Assembly: GCA_947462335.1 (NCBI GenBank)
Contig: OX381708.1
Location: 44,209,377-44,273,376, forward strand
DNA length: 64,000 nucleotides
Reading direction: 5' to 3'
DNA from: Harmothoe impar
Lineage: Eukaryota; Annelida; Polychaeta; Phyllodocida; Polynoidae
In this document: piece by piece, positions 60,401-64,000 of the stretch
Position numbering within the stretch: the first letter of the stretch is position 1
Layout of the letters: every line of letters begins with the position of its first letter
The notes under the pieces: model-generated
Told to the model about the DNA's origin: nothing
Databases searched by the model: none
The model's input: the letters and a program-made list of their open reading frames with translations, nothing else
Position numbers and translations under genes: made by a program

Positions 60401-62152
60401 TGCCTGAGAGAACGCCAATTGTATTGTCCTCTTCCACATGCCCATAGGGGAGTAGTCTTAACTGACACTAACATGTGGATGCCAACTAAGATGCCATGCT
60501 GGTGGCCTGCCCACCATAAAAGGGGTCAGGTCCCAGCACTGGACATCTCCATCCTCACTCTACACATGGACACCACTGAGCAAGGACCTCTCCACTGACT
60601 GAGAACAAGGCTATAGGCTATGCCCTACTAGGCCCAACTATCAGACATGGTGTAGGACCCCCTTGGCTCTAGTCCATTACTAACCTCAGGGTTCTTAGGT
60701 ATACTTACCAAGACCTATACTATTGTGTGGATAGGTGTAACTGAGTGGAACCTACATTGTACTTACTGTACTGTTGCTGTCAACTTGTAATAAATACCAA
60801 CTATACTACAAGACCTCAAGACTTAGTCAACTTACATATCATTACAAGGAGTCTCCCAACTAAGGGGATTCCTTGCATGACAAGAGTTTAGTAACAGAAG
60901 CCCAAGGATAGGTACCATGGGTACAGGTCTGAGATGAAAGACACAGACGCTCTGGGAGGGGGCGGGTCGGGAGTTGAGAGCGGAGGTGAGCGTCTCCTGT
61001 TACCTCTGACCAAGTGGGGGTGTAGGGGGCCAGTGGGGATTGGTGACGGCATACTGCAGCCGGCACCAAATCTTACTGTGAGAAGCCTCCACTTGCACGC
61101 CCGCTGATGGACAGGCCACTGGTTTATGGTGACAGGTGTCCTGGGTGAGGAATAGAGTGGTAGGCCACTCCCCCCCCCCCCATTCTCAAGTCCAGCTTAT
61201 GTGAAAGAGCTTGGGAGGATAGGCACGGATTGTCTTATCATGTTGTCTTTATTTTTTTTAATACACGTACCTATTCAGTATTCAGAATGAATAATCATGT
61301 TAACTCATGTATTTTTACATGGGCAATCGGGGCATGGGCAATCGGGGTATGTTTCTTGCCAATCTTAGGGTTTCTGACATCAGTGAGCTGGTCTAAAATG
61401 CTCTGTTTGGAAACTGCGAAATTTGTTTATTATGAACTTTTTTGCTGGCCCCAAGCACTTCGTTGTTACAGAATTTTACTGTAATTTTCTTATTAAACGA
61501 ATTCTGATTATCCACTTTATACAGGTGAGGTCCCGTATTGAGGGTACCATGAAGTCCATCGTTACCATGGTTACCCGTGACACCAGGGAAACCAACCGAC
61601 TCATGTCCATTCAACACGAGGTTAACAACCTGGAGTGTTACGAACCCCTCATTGACATGTGGAGTCAGCAGTGCTACAGGCTCAGCCAGGTAATCATGTC
61701 ATGGTTATTATATGTAGGACTGACACATGATCAATGTGTTGTCTAGTATTGATGTCCATTCTCTATGGACATGGTAATTCATCAGGAGCAGACTGGGGGC
61801 TGAAATTAACAATGCCTCACCCAATTTTGAAGTACTTGGCTTGTCCCCGGATGGTCGCACTGACTAATTAATTTGCAGATGATCTGCTATGAGCGCACCG
61901 CTTCTGGGGGAGGTGTTGTTTAGTATTTGTTGATTGACTTTCGAATTAGCAATACAAACTGTTCCTAAATTGTTGGAAATACTATTCATATGATATTCAC
62001 TACTTCACCACAATTGTAACATCTTTGATTGTTTTATGCAGTATGAGTACGCTCTACGCCAGCTGTACGCATTGGTAAACATGTGCGAAGAGGGAATTCA
62101 CCAGGATGTCATCCGTGAGGCAATCAACAACGTCTGTGATGGCACACACTAG
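39418..62152 (+). CDS. lgmn: Legumain (asparaginyl endopeptidase, peptidase family C13), 13 exons, 444 aa
   Basis: Lysosomal cysteine protease that cuts after Asn. Exons: 39418-39609, 41437-41534, 41906-41987, 42182-42261, 42479-42554, 42838-42900, 43270-43336, 43551-43669, 44139-44228, 44936-45010, 45333-45449, 61525-61689, 62042-62152. All phases join to 444 residues (human 433). A signal peptide covers about residues 1-18. The active site is visible: GSN at 54-56, His164 in FVDHGAPG and Cys205 in [28 protein letters not shown] follows as in the family. Exons 12-13 encode the C-terminal prodomain with its four cysteines. The start at 39418 gives three Met residues in a row; either of the next two could also serve. 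Intron 11 is about 16 kb because it contains a 14.2-kb retroelement in the same orientation. AATAAA at 62501 follows the stop. Confidence 0.96.
40217..40558. mobile_element. Foldback sequence in legumain intron 1
   Basis: 40217-40265 and about 40500-40558 are inverted copies sharing CATATGTGTTTTACTTGGGC and GCCCATATCTGG. TGGGC-type words lie between, as in the family-2 elements, but the outer ends were not resolved. Confidence 0.5.
46438..46612. repeat. TTATAACGAA-type repeat, one end of a DNA transposon fragment
   Basis: CAGTAAAATTCCGTTACAACG followed by several GGTTATAA and ATTATAACAAAT words resembles the end of pogo/Tigger-like elements. No matching opposite end was seen on either side of the retroelement. 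Confidence 0.35.
46712..47398 (+). repeat. 5' LTR of the Gypsy-type element
   Basis: 687 bp. The first 150 bases are very GC-rich. ATAAAAGG at 47032-47039 is a TATA candidate and AATAAA at 47305-47310 a poly-A signal, giving a normal U3-R-U5 order. The last bases are TATGACA where the 3' LTR has CATGACA. Confidence 0.95.
47399..47948 (+). other. Untranslated leader of the Gypsy-type element
   Basis: TGGTGGAGAAGTCC, three bases after the LTR, is at the expected place of a primer-binding site, but I cannot name a matching tRNA. Most of the leader is the 20-bp tandem array described separately. Confidence 0.6.
47516..47870 (+). repeat. 20-bp tandem array in the retroelement leader, second half carrying CRE octamers
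   Basis: About 17 units of 20 bp. The first six or seven are of the form GACCGTCACGGACGTCTCCA. The later ten or so are GACCGTCAATGACGTCACCA, in which TGACGTCA (CREB/ATF octamer) is perfect eight times. The switch between variants occurs near 47650-47680. It lies upstream of gag in transcribed, untranslated sequence. Confidence 0.92.
47949..49499 (+). CDS. gag: Gag protein with Arg/Asp-rich tail (516 aa)
   Basis: Structural core protein of the element. Residues 1-100 are predicted coiled coil (repeats of [21 protein letters not shown]). Residues about 135-255 match the retrotransposon Gag capsid pattern: [13 protein letters not shown], then FLKYF, and [12 protein letters not shown]. Residues 258-345 are charged. 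Residues 345-480 are a low-complexity tract of RGGY and then many RD, SRD and NRRD units. No Cys-Cys-His-Cys zinc knuckle is present, so this basic tract probably supplies nucleic-acid binding. The frame ends TAG directly after a GGGAAAC slippery site, and pol follows in the -1 frame. The A-rich codon use matches pol and env. Confidence 0.9.
   Translation: MEKQIEEAMHQQLKQLTEAMQKQVAETVKLQVAEALKTILPHATPQPSAPDIEAALISVTTTLKSLQEGQVAERLAREKSVKALDEKIEREKEETHNDILKPDKFSQPSQNQSARRHCTDYEQYIDSKYGKHPSYRIKYFSNFLEGKSKIWFKAYMTAHPDTDYDTMKEAFLKYFKKEDDRLDAKALRGQNPDESVSDYAMALQNMATAHNKSEERTKEALLQGLREDISAVVIHKGASTWSEILEIAEEYENQQTVSTSYIKAEIKAEMDSKLESMQAQLKSVTQINSMLVKQTKSQKSGNTSKKAKSGPKPVQLDHSSEDEDQSLFLMSDEHVRRQEQRALKDQGKPNNSQQRHSGNNRGGYQGKNFDPNFKRGRGGYSQNNSRDHQSNSQDTNRRDNSRSRDNSRHRDSSRNRDYNRRDNSRDRDYHRRDQSRDRDYNRGRDQNRRDYSNSRDRQHDYNRSRDNSRGRDSYNGYRSNTQGYNPQQQPQQPPQAIQPDMLQQIKQLLGSSNSGN
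49448..54127 (+). CDS. pol: Pol polyprotein (protease, reverse transcriptase, RNase H, damaged integrase)
   Basis: Read as a Gag-Pol fusion by -1 frameshifting; the frame opens at 49448 with no good ATG near its start. Residues counted from 49523: aspartic protease D89-T-G-A with VVLGTDFL; reverse transcriptase with D486 in KLDAQQGF and YLDD at 548-551; RNase H with D697, E737 and D764. A linker of about 290 residues (about 812-1105) follows. Integrase then has an H1188/H1195/C1225/C1228 zinc finger and the first catalytic Asp (1258). It jumps from HEFYKN straight to a segment that normally follows the catalytic Glu. The second Asp and Glu are therefore absent, an in-frame loss near 53430. 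A C-terminal MGPYVV (GPY/F) module is present. This copy should be unable to integrate by itself. Confidence 0.92.
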   Translation, partial: HASTDQAATRIFKLGKLETHSAAGPVRCEPLQPPIKIQDQQPLGQPKTIASIAETIPQLHTGKSSRPSVIHITPQQDASQKEMGESTKISVELLKNGCLNARFYEHTEIPCLVDTGATITCVRDTFLREIQKSRDVEIKKRKFNVHLADGSICHVRQAAVLKFKIHGTRFEFPFSIIPNLTKPVVLGTDFLKATRSQIEFNVDPELQVKPVRAVREATILPFTELAVLGQVTSLKCLEGCVGTLDNLQRNNRVPYLVQKGVVTPSEMNRHPIILLNTSHRPYKVRKGDIIALFTEVDPSELHQPDTDIPTEEPTLQVLDTEENCSDTESDCASVYADPDTNRGDDTDDELATIHSEAHDIMPDIMENVPPKCVLTDIGQERLQKLLHKYQDVFVGKDNDIGTTHLYTHSIHIKPDAVPCHYLPYRQTPEKQAKMGEVCEDLVRQGILRECAEGPWASRSFLVQKASGGQRLVTDLRHVNANMINQALSTPRADDTLDMIGSLKPTVFSKLDAQQGFFQIPIRREDQHKTAFIANDKKYVYQKMPMGLATAPAGFCHLVTLILNKLKYKCALPYLDDILVLSPDVERHFSDLEDVFKSLRIGKLKLKKSKCEYFTDRIDFLGMRVTPDGLQPSPEKVESVKTFPTPKSVKQVRSFTGLCQYFKKFIKDYANIARPLYDLQTNLKVFKWNEDADNAFKTLKHALCTHALLRYPDYDKEFSLATDASNVSLGAVLSQRSSEGVLRPVAFAGRTLSKHERNYNTTERELLGVVYGILHFRHYLESRHFQLYTDHAALIPLLTNTGLTHRWARWALDIQQFAFTIQHVKGDDNIPPDVMSRREYPDAPPMTNPPPPPRRKRAATRTKFSKIQTKIPFNRDDPPKSIDRPKPVIRGILKETTHYVFCHCEREYCEEYPENCFTPVETNRIAQMVKATPREPPHSASENQLEEKLHKIASITKVVRFAEEQLDMEEEQDRDICVVTTRSKAKRSVAEDTRSNDHPQQLGLKAKKNKVSTKSSFPTKSPISTPSTPTANLQKHSDRAGTAQKAHKSKSDPHPKRTKAASTSTNRGAASSKEQTANTDIAVEQPKKQTKTRPAPKSPEAIQAEKDKERLAQHIMELDQMLDQIPDSSINSTLLKEEQRKDTGLIPIIDYLEKGDLPVKSTEATRIRNNAQHYLLLDNILVHISPTSWRKTDTVPLQVVVPKTWVENILQHFHDSPMAGHVGNSKMMSSLIPRVYWKSMMADVNQYVSTCDTCLKAKRAVHTHKTPMTVRDYMPTPMKHLNLDAVGPLPETARKNKHIQVCIDYSTRYVIAYATKDLTAETTQHEFYKNALRTFCSQNQKTWDLYIESITFALNNTESQTTGYTPFFLLHGRNPQTIVETALNIEEEIKTVAEHVSGMILSQDESRRKAIDRVKKLQQGRKSRYDKKLTPQAILPLDIVYINIPRILLTTDSKKLQPLFMGPYVVAERPTPTSARLKNLSNNLLVPRPVHIDRLKKVTTLRKNEFAHRLIPHTSKFIHRITRDKSQITLTKESVGLNQIVPRPAHHKVKRNSRQGRISK
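49490..49519 (+). promoter_or_regulatory. Predicted -1 ribosomal frameshift signal between gag and pol
   Basis: GGGAAAC at 49490-49496 has the X-XXY-YYZ phase relative to gag (codons GGA AAC) and abuts the gag TAG. Seven bases on, 49504-49519 can form a six-pair hairpin with one bulged A and a 3-base loop (CC-A-CAGC / GCTG-GG). The -1 frame is open from 49448 through pol, giving a 52-base overlap with gag. Confidence 0.8.
54128..55218 (+). other. Non-coding module between pol and env with a possible internal promoter and intron
   Basis: No convincing ORF. 54640-54920 is less A-rich than the flanking genes. TACATAAGAGGCCC at about 54774 could act as a TATA-like element. CAG before GTACAC at about 54830 and AAAAAG before GTACAGT at about 55000 are donor-like. 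TTTATAATTCAG at 55205-55216 is a good acceptor, two bases before the env ATG. Confidence 0.45.
55219..56652 (+). CDS. env: Env, N-terminal part (477 codons), F-type fusion glycoprotein, frame-broken
   Basis: Membrane glycoprotein of the element. A signal peptide ([16 protein letters not shown]) starts the frame. RYRR at residues 124-127 is a furin-type site, followed at once by [17 protein letters not shown], a fusion-peptide-like hydrophobic stretch. A long helical region rich in Gln, Asp and Lys follows (about 145-280). This layout matches the baculovirus-F/errantivirus Env family. The frame stops at 56652, before any membrane anchor, and the anchor-bearing part continues in the -1 frame from about 56600. 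The break is a small indel or, less likely, a recoding event. The likely splice acceptor two bases before the ATG suggests expression from a spliced mRNA. Confidence 0.85.
   Translation: MLKPILLLVMMATSQAITYVPTVRQNVGAIYEPLPEPLVNGHDTTTMILAIPYHIPAPPETETKILDQVMALTFPTLHDDSSTSQILQQARELDLLIDITDKEINSTLASIHLFLSNPINSQGRYRRAPLGFLAPLFRGAIGLATLDDVKEVMDQIKNIDGIIEAFSKQDKEAAILIDKVTQRQDKFVKAYVKDKSMLDQTMNTLGQNMNLWAQNMTTSLNTYANHEHTQRRKIQILTDALTIIVARMNYLQALQRTTSALRMLSAGIMTADIVPPAELTEHLNDLDMTLRIHSPGSKVAITDLDYYYSQRMISYTYSERHIYIHLDIIVASTVSTFRVFQLVTTPVPINTKETPTKGVTQLITDVKFLAISEDGSLFIELTNADMLTCPGTKIKICTKTSPRIHRHVPTCTVAIYLNQAQQVKEMCQFTISPLKRPISHAVAISQDEYLVTTNSPTYTVTCHGYQLLLTKHHHTQS
56601..57647 (+). pseudogene. env: Env, C-terminal part in a shifted frame: membrane anchor and long tail
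   Basis: Open frame of 348 codons overlapping the end of the first env frame by about 50 bases; its first codon in the open stretch is GTG, so it is not an independent gene start. It begins with [14 protein letters not shown] Cys-rich sequence and carries the membrane anchor at about residues 138-160. A second hydrophobic segment lies at about 214-232, then a basic, folded-looking domain of about 110 residues to the end. A tail this long with a second hydrophobic segment is unusual for an Env. Confidence 0.75.
57524..57835 (+). CDS. Small overlapping ORF at the end of env (103 codons), doubtful
   Basis: It starts at an ATG inside the env tail frame and continues 188 bases past it, in the third frame. 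The part beyond env is acidic and Thr/Gln-rich. No recognised domain. It may be chance, a C-terminal extension of env lost by another frame change, or a small accessory gene. Confidence 0.25.
   Translation: MEWTSSNYYKERRDRIFTARNYQSTMACQVQHNTSAQGHNLDFAMLLQNDISPQPVTMDTHESKLENIIIDDQRESTNTFKNVLTILTQPPTAVTSEKVHGEE
57932..58540 (-). CDS. Antisense ORF of the retroelement (202 aa), unknown protein
   Basis: Uninterrupted 202-codon frame opposite to gag, pol and env, between env and the 3' LTR. The start context AGT-ATG-G has A at -3 and G at +4. The protein is acidic and rich in Leu and Trp (about eleven Trp, for example HGWYFLG and [12 protein letters not shown]), with an N-terminal [20 protein letters not shown]. 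It has no signal peptide, no transmembrane segment and no zinc-finger pattern. Its codons are GC-richer than the A-rich sense genes, which suggests a captured gene. A TATA box and initiator lie just upstream. I recognise no family. Transcription is not shown by sequence alone. Confidence 0.65.
   Translation of the reverse strand: MAHMAILEDELEAVPEVLAYLPEAWLQGDMQALDLWLGDQNTLEGLTPGTPFRSILSRYDSVRTRWLHKVRHDIASFGDVLVCRHHGWYFLGAGGISMRRAASLELLAQALRDLDGYYPRLLFTRNDGVIWDFLLAVGLCAYTVTGDAADSAEHALSTLEARFVQWREENEWLFSEDTWIGFPAAAELAESWEALGWGYYNN
58571..58605 (-). promoter_or_regulatory. Predicted promoter of the antisense ORF (TATA + initiator)
   Basis: On the minus strand TTATAAAGG (58605-58597) is followed by TCACTT, whose A is at 58574, exactly 30 bases after the first T of TATAAA. 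That leaves a 34-base 5' UTR. A GGGTGGGGAGGGG tract and repeated CACCTTGAG words lie upstream. Confidence 0.6.
58640..60195. other. 3' non-coding part of the Gypsy-type element
   Basis: It holds the antisense upstream region, an A-run of about 24 at 58808-58831, AT-rich sequence without ORFs, and a purine-rich GAGGGGGAGG that ends a few bases before the 3' LTR and is the likely polypurine tract. Confidence 0.6.
60196..60882 (+). repeat. 3' LTR of the Gypsy-type element
   Basis: 687 bp, about 99.5% identical to the 5' LTR (differences seen at about 60284, 60452 and 60875). TATA candidate at 60516-60523 and AATAAA as in the 5' copy. AGAG follows at 60883. Confidence 0.95.
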
Positions 62153-62500
62153 GATGACACATACCATGTGTCACATATATAAATATATGTAGAAGTCCTT
62201 ATCTCAATCAATGTGCAATACCTTTTTTTATACAATTTCTTTTCATGGGTAGTTTCTTCCTCTTCTTATGAATATACTGATGCAGGCATTGTGTTATTAT
62301 CAATAATCACAACATAGCATGTACAACCCGGTGTTGTAGAAAATGTATACCTGTAGTTTACCGTGAAGCATACAATGTAGGCAGTTACACAGCTCATAGA
62401 CCTCCAGGCCATCGTTCTAAGGGACTGACTTTCCATACTTGTAAGGTGCTTGAAAGAGAATAGTAGACAATGTTGTCAAAATTATCCGTGATTTTTTACA

Positions 62501-62506
62501 AATAAA
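62501..62506 (+). terminator. Polyadenylation signal of legumain
   Basis: AATAAA about 350 bases after the stop codon. Confidence 0.55.
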
Positions 62507-64000
62507 GATTTATATTTTCATGATTTACTTTTGCTTCCAATCTCTGGTAACACATTATACTAGGGATGTCATTGACATCCAATTTATGTCGATGACATAT
62601 AGTTGTCAATATATCAATGTATTGCAATACAATATTTAAACTACTAGTATTAAGTACATCTGGAACACTGTTTATTGCCTTAAATAAGCTGAGAAAAATA
62701 ACAAAAACAAAGGTTGATGGCAGGTGAACACCAGTCTCATTATTTTCACTGAAAATGTTCACATAATAATCACCGATATGAAACATAAAACTCTCAGCCT
62801 AAAATACTGCGAGATAGGAATCTGACCTAAGGTTGGTCGAAAGGATAAGTACCCCAACAGTAAGCTAAAACTGTTAGACTTAGAACACTATGTCTATTGC
62901 CTCTTCCCTCTCTTACTAAATATGGTAGAGAACAACCTTTGTGAGGGGCCACTGGATGCAATCACATATAGGTACCATGATAAAAGTGCATACCATGTTT
63001 TCTGCCCTGGCAGAGAACAATTTCCCATGAAAAAGATATTGACATAATTATATTGACATATCAAAATTGTCAATAGGATACAGTCAACTCCCTCCTAACA
63101 GCCACCCCTCCAGTGCGACCACCCCACTATTAAGGCCATTTTTGGGAAGTACCAACCGATTTTCCCTTTATTTTGATATAAAAATACTTTCTCTTATGCG
63201 GCTGCCCCTCTAATGCGGCCACCTCGCCCTACGGCCACTAAATTTCCAGTCCCAAATTACATTTTTCTCCCTCTAATAAGGCCAACTTGTGAAGTCCACA
63301 TTGTTTTTTATTACCTAATGAATATCCCTCACCCTCCTGTATCTGTACAGGCGTATAAGGCCATCACACAGAGCCATCACTTCCTGGGCATCACTTCTTC
63401 CCGATACATAGTTATAACCCTTTGATGGCCACCTTAGTCATAGTGCATTATTAGATATATTGGGCACTTTGATTGACATGGTCCCCTGGTGAGTAACTCA
63501 CTATGGCAGCATTTAAGAATCATGCCGACCCTGGGTTGATACACTCAAGGGTCCACAATGGTCGGCATGATGCATGAATGCAGCCCTTACAAGAGAATCG
63601 CCCAAACTTTTATATATATATATCATGACGACCATGGATATGATACAGTCATTAAAGGGCTAAACAACAATACAGACCCACATGTTTTATGACAGCTTTT
63701 TCAACCACCGGTCTTGCTCAACTGTACATGGTGCGTTAGCTATGTGTGAAAGCCAATGTGAGGCCGTGGGGTGGGGTATTTATAATTAGGGATTAGAAAT
63801 ATAATAATATTTTGAGGTATAGATTTGATCGTGAATTACATGTTTCCTTATTGAGTTTAGCATGTAGGACATTAGATATACGTCCAGAATCTAGCAAAGA
63901 ACTATTTACTTATCTAGTGACAGTAAACTCATCCTCCATACCCCTATATAGAATTTACTTATGTGGACAAGTATCCTTTCCCTTGACTCCCTCCACTGAG
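62507..64000. other. Intergenic stretch at the right edge
   Basis: No gene seen. 63080-63290 repeats GCGGCCACC and AAGGCCA words typical of a dispersed invertebrate repeat. 63519-63571 is a palindrome with 12-bp arms (ATCATGCCGACC and its inverse) around a 29-base loop. Confidence 0.45.

Larger units (their letters stand above)
46712..60882 (+). mobile_element. Env-bearing Ty3/Gypsy-type LTR retroelement (14.2 kb) inserted in legumain intron 11
   Basis: Two 687-bp LTRs (46712-47398, 60196-60882) start TGTCATG and end in the inverted ATGACA. AGAG flanks both sides (46708-46711 and 60883-60886) as a 4-bp target duplication. Order: leader with 20-bp repeats, gag, pol (protease, reverse transcriptase, RNase H, integrase), a non-coding module, env in two frames, and an antisense ORF before the 3' LTR. 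Protease-RT-RNase H-integrase order and the GPY module near the pol end place it in Gypsy (Metaviridae). The LTRs differ at only three places I could find, so it is young. It is not intact: the integrase core is deleted and env is frame-broken. It is inserted in the same direction as legumain transcription. Confidence 0.95.

Overview
The window is animal nuclear DNA. Genes are split by many GT-AG introns, coding exons are a small fraction, and transposons and short repeats fill much of the rest. Gene content (CEP290, an SLC5 carboxylate transporter, legumain), F-type env genes in Gypsy elements, and abundant foldback elements fit a marine invertebrate such as a lancelet, an ambulacrarian or a lophotrochozoan. 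I cannot decide between these from sequence alone.

Layout. 350-5553 (-): ten in-frame 5' exons of cep290 (first 432 residues), whose gene continues off the left edge. 5580-9118: a decayed LINE tail, a Mutator-like MITE, a long palindrome and a Harbinger-like MITE. 9119-14259: a Ty1/copia-type LTR element with no coding capacity. It holds a foldback element, a TA-flanked DNA element between two tRNA-Arg-like SINEs, and two minisatellites. 15716-16575: a foldback element. 16763-26104 (-): a complete 14-exon SLC5A8-like sodium-coupled monocarboxylate transporter (605 aa), with nested foldback elements in its introns and another next to its start. 30146-33860 (+): a TATA-driven gene for an unrecognised 155-aa secreted protein. 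34192-37348: two more foldback elements and a second MITE copy. 39339-62506 (+): a complete 13-exon legumain gene (444 aa, catalytic His and Cys present).

Legumain intron 11 carries the most unusual object: a 14.2-kb Gypsy-type element with env (46712-60882). Its 687-bp LTRs differ at only about three positions and it has a 4-bp target duplication. In order it has a leader packed with 20-bp repeats, gag with an Arg/Asp-rich tail, pol in the -1 frame behind a GGGAAAC slippery site and hairpin, an env broken into two frames, and a 202-codon antisense ORF with its own TATA box and initiator. Integrase has lost the central part of its catalytic core, so this copy probably moved with help in trans.

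Two themes recur. First, two unrelated LTR elements both carry 20-bp tandem arrays built around the CREB/ATF octamer TGACGTCA. Second, at least eight terminal-inverted-repeat elements are filled with short words, a different word in each copy and inverted across the centre. All intron/exon models come from reading splice sites and frame by eye. No database search was possible.
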